Of a DNA stretch of 38,435 nucleotides, positions 31,795-38,435 are shown in pieces (the first letter of the stretch is position 1; each line of letters opens with the position of its first letter). Source of the DNA: JAGQTE01 sp964648005 (GTDB lineage Bacteria; Actinomycetota; Acidimicrobiia; Acidimicrobiales; Acidimicrobilacustridaceae); NCBI GenBank assembly GCA_964648005.1, contig CAZYKR010000006.1:1-38435 (forward strand). The letters are read 5' to 3'. The position numbers were made by a program, and so were the translations under genes. The notes under the pieces are model-generated. The model saw only the letters and a program-made list of their open reading frames with translations, searched no databases and was not told where the DNA came from.

Positions 31795-32670
31795 TCAGTA
31801 CTCCCAGGGCGTGCCGCGACGGGCCTGGTCCCCGTCGCCAAGGCGATGCTCGAACCCGGACGCCTCGGCGATGGCCGCGGCGTACCCTGCCTTGCGGCGG
31901 GCGATCCGTCCGAGACCGGCGTCCGGCTGTGCCGTGGCCTTGCCCGTGTACTGCGCCTCGATGCCCTCGCGCAGCATCTGCAGTGCCTCCGAGCGCAGTT
32001 GGGAGATGCGCGACTCGGTCACGCCGAGGAAGCGTGCCAGGTCCTGCGACGTGCGGCCTTCGAGGAAGTAGCCGACGATGACGAACCGTTGCCGCTCCGG
32101 CAGCAGGCTCACGGCGTCGCGCAGGTAGGCGTGCAGCTCGCGCGTCTCGAGCTCCTCGAGCGGCTCGACCGACGACCGATCGACCAGGACGTCGACCAGG
32201 GTGAGGTCCTCGTCCCCCGCATCGGAGACCTCGTGCTCCAGTGCCAGCACGACCGAGCGGAACATGCGGTCCTGGAGCCGGGCGAGCTCGTCGCGGGTCA
32301 TGCCGAGCGCCTCGGCCATCTCGTTGGCCGACGGCACGCGTCCGAGCTCGGTGGCCAGACGCTGCTCGACGGACTCCAGCTTGCGGGCGAGGGTGCGGAC
32401 CGAACGCGGCGCCCAGTCGGCGGCGCGCACGGCGTCGAGGATGGCACCACGGATGCGCTGAGCGGCGAAGCGTTCGAAGGGCACCCCACGGTCGGCGTCG
32501 TACCGGCGGGCCGCCTCGACCAGCCCGAGCGCACCGGCTCGAGCGAGGTCCTCACGGTCGACGTGGCGGGGGAAATGCACCGCCACCTGGAACACGATGT
32601 GCTTCACGAGCGGCAGGTGCTGCTCGATGCGCTGGGACAGCTCCTGCGTGTCCGATGTCGCCTTCGTCAC
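31795..32670 (-). CDS. FliA/WhiG-type alternative sigma factor
   Basis: A 291-residue sigma-70 family factor. Regions: sigma2 (about 25-90) with HLPLVKHIVFQVA, DLARAGALGLVEAARRYD and RIRGAILDAVRAADWAPRSVR, the WhiG/FliA hallmark; sigma3 (about 95-150); sigma4 with LLPERQRFVIVGYFLEGRTSQDLARFLGVTESRISQLRSEAL. A 50-residue charged tail after region 4 is unusual. No flagellar gene is in the window, so a WhiG-like developmental or stress role is possible. GTG 32670 has GGGGAGGG upstream. The gene ends 5 bases from the DUF1775 gene, convergent. Confidence 0.92.
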   Translation of the reverse strand: MTKATSDTQELSQRIEQHLPLVKHIVFQVAVHFPRHVDREDLARAGALGLVEAARRYDADRGVPFERFAAQRIRGAILDAVRAADWAPRSVRTLARKLESVEQRLATELGRVPSANEMAEALGMTRDELARLQDRMFRSVVLALEHEVSDAGDEDLTLVDVLVDRSSVEPLEELETRELHAYLRDAVSLLPERQRFVIVGYFLEGRTSQDLARFLGVTESRISQLRSEALQMLREGIEAQYTGKATAQPDAGLGRIARRKAGYAAAIAEASGFEHRLGDGDQARRGTPWEY

Positions 32671-32722
32671 ATCGCCCTCCCCGGATCGACCGCCGAACGT
32701 GTTTCGACGGCCAGGGCTCGGC

Positions 32723-32728
32723 ACTTTA
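32723..32728 (-). promoter_or_regulatory. Candidate -10 box (TAAAGT) for the sigma factor gene
   Basis: TAAAGT on the reverse strand, in an AT-rich patch (32720-32770), would start a message with a leader of about 45 bases to the GTG at 32670. A -35 is not clear. The 151-base gap 32671-32821 shows nothing else. Confidence 0.35.
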
Positions 32729-32821
32729 GGGGAATCTCGATCCCTTTGAGTGAATGACATCGATGTAGTTCGTGTCGAACGTCACGCGGCGGTGACCTCA
32801 CGACGTCGAGAGCACGGCCGA

Positions 32822-33817
32822 TCAGGCCGGTTCGGCGACCGCCGAACCCTGGAACGCTGCGGCGCGCACGCCCCGCGACCGCAGCGCCGTGAGGAACTCG
32901 ACGGGATCGACGCGTCCGGCCAGGCCACCGGCGCCGGGCTCGACCCGTCCGTCGCCGATCCACAGCACCGCCAGCGCCGCCACGGCGCCGGCCGCCACCG
33001 CCGGGCGGTCCATGGCCCCCAGCACGACGACATCGCTCGCCCCGCCGCGCCGACCGCGCACCTCGACCCGTACGGCGCCGGGGCCGCCTTCCGGGTGGCT
33101 CGGCCACAGCATCGGCAGGCGAGCCGTCAGGCGATCGCGCCGGGTGGCGCCCACGCGGGCGGTGACCCGCTGCACGCCTGGAAATGCCGGCACGAGCAGC
33201 GCCGGGTCGGCCAGCTCGGCGCGGTAGCAGTCCTGGCCCCCGATCGGGTCGGGGAACCAGCACAGCTCCCGGCCGCTCCCCCCGGGACGCCGCACCCAGC
33301 TGCCCCGCCAATCGGTGGCGCTGCGCGCCAGGGCACGATGATGCTGCCGAGCGCAGGCTGGGCCCCCGGTCCCGACCTTGGCCACGTGGATCTCGTGCAC
33401 CTCGTCGAACCGCGCCGCGGCGTGGGTGGCCAGCACGCAGGTCAGGCCGGGGCCGAAGCCGGCGCCGATGACGACCGGGACGCCGCGCTCGCGGGCCTCG
33501 GCATCGAGCTCGAGCAGCCCCTGTGCCTCGCCGAGATCATCGCCGACCGAGACCACCGCCACGCCGGCGCCGAGGAACCGGCGCGCCGCGCCGAGGTGCA
33601 GGCCGGCATCGGCGGCCAGCACCACCACGTCGGCATCGGTCGGTGCGTCGAGGGGCACGTCCGCGATACGGGCGCGTGGGCCCAGCGAGGCCACCACGAC
33701 GGCCAGGTGGTCGTGGCGCTCGTCGCGCAGCTCGACCTGCTCGACGGCAGGCGACGACACCAGCTGGCGTGCCAGTCGCGTGCCGGTGGCGCCGACCCCG
33801 CAGATGGCGACCTTCAC
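32822..33817 (-). CDS. Saccharopine-dehydrogenase-like NAD(P)-binding protein
   Basis: A 331-residue protein with an N-terminal Rossmann fold (VAICGVGATGTRLARQL) and the general shape of saccharopine dehydrogenase-like oxidoreductases: DADVVVLAADAGLHLGAARRFLGAGVAVVSV resembles the segment after the coenzyme site, and GAGFGPGLTCVLATHAA the start of the catalytic domain. The C-terminal half matches no family I can name. Substrate unknown. GTG 33817 overlaps the stop of the 45-residue membrane protein as GTGA, so both are coupled. It is the last gene of the reverse-strand series running from gyrB. Confidence 0.78.
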   Translation of the reverse strand: MKVAICGVGATGTRLARQLVSSPAVEQVELRDERHDHLAVVVASLGPRARIADVPLDAPTDADVVVLAADAGLHLGAARRFLGAGVAVVSVGDDLGEAQGLLELDAEARERGVPVVIGAGFGPGLTCVLATHAAARFDEVHEIHVAKVGTGGPACARQHHRALARSATDWRGSWVRRPGGSGRELCWFPDPIGGQDCYRAELADPALLVPAFPGVQRVTARVGATRRDRLTARLPMLWPSHPEGGPGAVRVEVRGRRGGASDVVVLGAMDRPAVAAGAVAALAVLWIGDGRVEPGAGGLAGRVDPVEFLTALRSRGVRAAAFQGSAVAEPA

Positions 33818-33951
33818 TGCAGCTCCGGGCCGGACAGCTCACGCCACCCGCCGGCGGTCGGCGGCGTGCCGCCCGTACCACGGGCGCGCAGCACCGCGGC
33901 CACGAGGCCGGCGAGCCCCACCGCGACCAGCGCTCTGCGGATCGTCTTCAT
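33814..33951 (-). CDS. 45-residue membrane micro-protein
   Basis: A short gene: MKTIRRALVAVGLAGLVAAV starts with basic residues and a single hydrophobic helix (about 7-21), then LRARG and a polar, Gly/Pro-rich tail with a late GGWRELSGPELQ. The ATG follows GAGGTG by 5 bases and the stop overlaps the next gene as GTGA, both good signs that it is translated. The place, close downstream of tRNA-Ile and the gyrA cluster, is where many actinobacteria have the small DLW-39 family protein; the sequence has no DLW motif, so this is only a positional resemblance. Confidence 0.65.
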   Translation of the reverse strand: MKTIRRALVAVGLAGLVAAVLRARGTGGTPPTAGGWRELSGPELQ

Positions 33952-34058
33952 CGGCGCACCTCGTCGTCGGGATCGTCCACGTCGTCCATGGCTGCGGTCT
34001 GGATCCGGACGACGATCTGCCGGCGGCGGTGGCGGCGGAGCGGTGAGGGGTGTCCGGG

Positions 34059-34135
<77 letters not shown>

Positions 34136-34191
34136 GGGCGACGGCGCACGCTAGCGCCTGGCGGACGAGGCGGGCCAACCGTTCTGCGGGT

Positions 34192-34932
34192 TCAGCGACG
34201 GCCGCTGCGGCGCCGGGCCTGGCGGGCGTCCATGCGCTCCAGGCTCGACCGGCGGACCTCCCGCTTGGCCGATTCGAGCTCGAGCATGGTCAGGCGGATG
34301 CCGCCCGTGATGTCCGAGATGACGTTGAACAGCAAGGCCATCAGCACGGCGAACGCCGTGCCGGCGAACACGATGATCACGCCCGAGATGGCGGTCGCCC
34401 GGAACATCTGCCGACCGTCGAGCATGAAGCTCTCCTCGGCGAAGAGCTTGGCCAAGAACTCCTCGAACTGGGTGACCGTGCCCGAGGCCAGCGCCACCTG
34501 CCACAGGAGCACGCCGGCGATCGACACGATCATCCACAGGCACAGCGAGAACAGCAACGACACCTTGAACACGGACCACGGGGACACGTAGCGGATGACG
34601 CGGTGCACCTTGCGCGCCTTGACCCGCCCCCGCGGCAACTTGCCCTGACGCGGCGCGTCGACGACCTCGTACTCGCCGGTGCTGTCGTCGGCCACCTCGA
34701 CCATGGGGTCGATCAGCGGCTCGTCCAGCACGTCGAGCAGGTCCTCGACCGGCTCGGCGGCGGCAGCCGACGCCGTGGCCGCCTCGGCCGAGACCCGCAC
34801 CGGACGCGCTGCCAACCGCACCGGTGGGGTGGCCGGCGGCTCGTCGGCGAACACGGACGAGAGGTCGTCCGCGCTGTCGTCCAAGCGACCGGCGTCGCCG
34901 TCGGTGCCCGAGCGTGAGTCCGGCATGGCCAT
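34192..34932 (-). CDS. DUF3566 membrane protein (downstream of gyrA)
   Basis: A 246-residue protein. The first 115 residues are acidic, Ala/Asp-rich and probably disordered; then KARKVHRVIRYVSPWSVFKVSLLFSLCLWMIVSIAGVLLW starts the DUF3566 domain with TM1, and SGVIIVFAGTAFAVLMALLFNVISDITGGI holds TM2. This domain is a marker of the actinobacterial gyrA region, function unknown. A basic C-terminal tail (about 225-246) faces the cytoplasm. ATG 34932 is set by a TAGACT box 7 bases upstream and no ribosome site; ATG 34926 is possible too. Confidence 0.93.
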   Translation of the reverse strand: MAMPDSRSGTDGDAGRLDDSADDLSSVFADEPPATPPVRLAARPVRVSAEAATASAAAAEPVEDLLDVLDEPLIDPMVEVADDSTGEYEVVDAPRQGKLPRGRVKARKVHRVIRYVSPWSVFKVSLLFSLCLWMIVSIAGVLLWQVALASGTVTQFEEFLAKLFAEESFMLDGRQMFRATAISGVIIVFAGTAFAVLMALLFNVISDITGGIRLTMLELESAKREVRRSSLERMDARQARRRSGRR

Positions 34933-34939
34933 CGGAGCG

Positions 34940-34945
34940 AGTCTA
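34940..34945 (-). promoter_or_regulatory. Leaderless -10 box (TAGACT) for the DUF3566 gene, overlapping a stop codon
   Basis: TAGACT on the reverse strand ends 7 bases before the ATG at 34932. Its first three bases are the TAG stop of the upstream pseudopilin-like gene. Confidence 0.5.
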
Positions 34946-35353
34946 GGTCGGCGCGCCCGAGGGCCGTGAGCCAGCCCGGACGCGCCCGGTTGGCCACTCC
35001 CAGGTCTCGGCGCTGCGCTCGGCGCGCGAGGTGGCGCGTGCCGAGCCGACGCGCACCGTCACCTCCACGGCGTCCCCGTCGACCGGCCGGACCGCCTCCA
35101 ACGTTGCGCCGTTGGCCGATGCCACGTGGCGCGCCGCGCCGACGCCGTCCTGCGCCACGGCCACGGCGGTGGCGTCGGCGGCGTGACGCGCCCGGAGGCG
35201 ATCGACCACGACCACGCCGAGCACGCTGACCAGCACCAGCACCCCGATCGTCGTCACCATCGCCAGCGCGGCGAAGGGCAGCACCTGGCCCTGGTCGCCC
35301 GCGCCTCGGCCGGTGGCGGAGTGCGACGGTGTCGCCGTCGTCGTGTCGTTCAT
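34943..35353 (-). CDS. TadE/TadG-like pilus or secretion protein
   Basis: A 136-residue protein with a short polar N terminus, then GDQGQVLPFAALAMVTTIGVLVLVSVLGVVVVDRLRARHAADA. This is the typical opening of actinobacterial TadE/G-like proteins, where a glycine-glutamine pair precedes one long hydrophobic helix and RARHAADATA follows. The rest is an Ala/Val-rich, beta-like domain without cysteines. It should be exported to, or anchored in, the membrane. No Tad ATPase or prepilin peptidase is nearby. A GAGGGA ribosome site precedes the ATG at 35353. It is inserted between gyrA and the DUF3566 gene. Confidence 0.8.
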   Translation of the reverse strand: MNDTTTATPSHSATGRGAGDQGQVLPFAALAMVTTIGVLVLVSVLGVVVVDRLRARHAADATAVAVAQDGVGAARHVASANGATLEAVRPVDGDAVEVTVRVGSARATSRAERSAETWEWPTGRVRAGSRPSGAPT

Positions 35354-35497
35354 GGCATCCCTCGACGTCGAGTACGGCCGCGACGGGCGCGGCGTGCACG
35401 TTGCTCCGTGTGGGGAAGGCGGTGGTGGCCGTCACCCGCGCCGCCAAGGCAGCCGGGGACGACGATGGCCAACGGTTGCCCGGTGGCGGGGGCGCCG

Positions 35498-37978
<2,481 letters not shown>

Positions 37979-38016
37979 GGTGCGGTGCGTTCCTCGTCAG
38001 CGGTGCGGTGCGGCGG

Positions 38017-38435
38017 TCAGATGTCCAAGAAGCGCACGTCGTGTGCGTTGGTCTGGATGAAGTGCTTGCGCGACTCGACGTCGTCGCCCATCAGCGTGGA
38101 GAAGACCTCGTCGGCGATGGCGGCCTGCTCGACCGACACCTGCAGCAGCGTGCGGCGGGCGGCGTCCATGGTCGTCTCGCCGAGCTCTTCCCAGTCCATC
38201 TCGCCCAGGCCCTTGAGGCGCTGGAACTCCTTGGCATGGTTGGGATGGTCGGCCAGGAAGGCGTTCTTGGCGGCGTCGTCCTTGAGATAGATCTTCTCGC
38301 GGCCGACGACGGTCGAGAACAGCGGCGGCTGCGCGATGTAGATGTGCTGGCGCTCGACCAGCGGCTTCATCTGCCGGAAGAAGAACGTCAGCAGCAGCGT
38401 GCGGATGTGGGAGCCGTCGACATCGGCATCGGCCA
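38017..38435 (-). CDS. gyrB: DNA gyrase subunit B, C-terminal end (5' end outside window)
   Basis: The last 138 residues of GyrB, the ATPase subunit of gyrase. The visible part begins in the Toprim domain with ADADVDGSHI, whose DxD aspartates bind magnesium, then TLLLTFFFRQMKPLVE and QPPLFSTVVG. The tail has the LKGLGEMDWEELGETTMD helix and ends VRFLDI, both typical of GyrB. The codon frame is open to the window edge, so the gene continues to the right. An upstream chromosomal origin region (dnaA, dnaN, recF) is expected beyond it. Confidence 0.98.
   Translation of the reverse strand, partial: ADADVDGSHIRTLLLTFFFRQMKPLVERQHIYIAQPPLFSTVVGREKIYLKDDAAKNAFLADHPNHAKEFQRLKGLGEMDWEELGETTMDAARRTLLQVSVEQAAIADEVFSTLMGDDVESRKHFIQTNAHDVRFLDI

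Noticed and set aside
32671..32760. Sigma-28-type promoter upstream of the WhiG/FliA-type sigma gene
   Set aside because: A TCAA-N15 candidate matches the GCCGATAA part at only two positions; a plain TAAAGT -10 fits better.
33952..34058. A 13-codon frame ending in ATGA overlap with the micro-protein start (ATG near 33990)
   Set aside because: Too short and almost all Asp/Arg, with no ribosome site that I can see; likely chance.

Overview
The window is high-GC, densely coded DNA from an actinobacterium. The best support is the right edge, where gyrB, gyrA, a DUF3566 membrane protein and tRNA-Ile lie in the order typical of Actinomycetota near the replication origin. GTG starts are frequent, and many promoters have a TAnnnT box only 6-8 bases before the start codon (leaderless). 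The lack of mycobacterial or streptomycete signature genes makes a deep lineage such as Acidimicrobiia my guess, not a proof. A run of ten Ns shows that this is a scaffold from a draft assembly.

Left part (1-9000): the end of a DEAD-box RNA helicase; a J-domain protein fused to a PQQ-like propeller; a reverse-strand operon of three genes overlapping by 4 bases (SurE-like lipoprotein, esterase, nucleoside deoxyribosyltransferase); a PepF-like M3 oligopeptidase; then, divergently, polyphosphate:AMP phosphotransferase, inorganic pyrophosphatase and a small possible PIN/NYN-like protein. A short stretch of lower GC (about 9050-9700) carries an orphan secreted protein.

Middle (9784-25100): acyl-CoA thioesterase II with a zinc-ribbon protein, an FmdB-type zinc ribbon, a 1117-residue FtsK/SpoIIIE-like protein whose P-loop has lost its lysine, an aldehyde dehydrogenase, an FHA-domain membrane protein, a degenerate GGDEF-EAL protein, a DUF1269 membrane protein, pyrE, a zinc-ribbon/DUF2510 protein, a small exported protein, then a CoA-transferase, a beta-lactamase-fold esterase and a YbgC-type thioesterase.

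Right part (25100-38435): an MprAB-like two-component system, a secreted GH5 glycosidase, the assembly gap, a zinc alcohol dehydrogenase, a HisN-like phosphatase coupled to a DUF1775 (YcnI-like) protein, a WhiG/FliA-type sigma factor, a saccharopine-dehydrogenase-like protein with a 45-residue membrane micro-protein upstream, tRNA-Ile, DUF3566, a TadE/G-like pseudopilin, gyrA and the end of gyrB.

The most interesting signals are regulatory or concern loss of function. Phased 11-bp heptamer repeats upstream of the response regulator and of the exported protein at 21435-22100 suggest a regulon. Seven promoters look leaderless. Two signalling or motor proteins (FtsK-like, GGDEF) keep the fold but not the catalytic residues. 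I see no CRISPR array, rRNA, phage or transposase. No gene-free stretch exceeds 300 bases.
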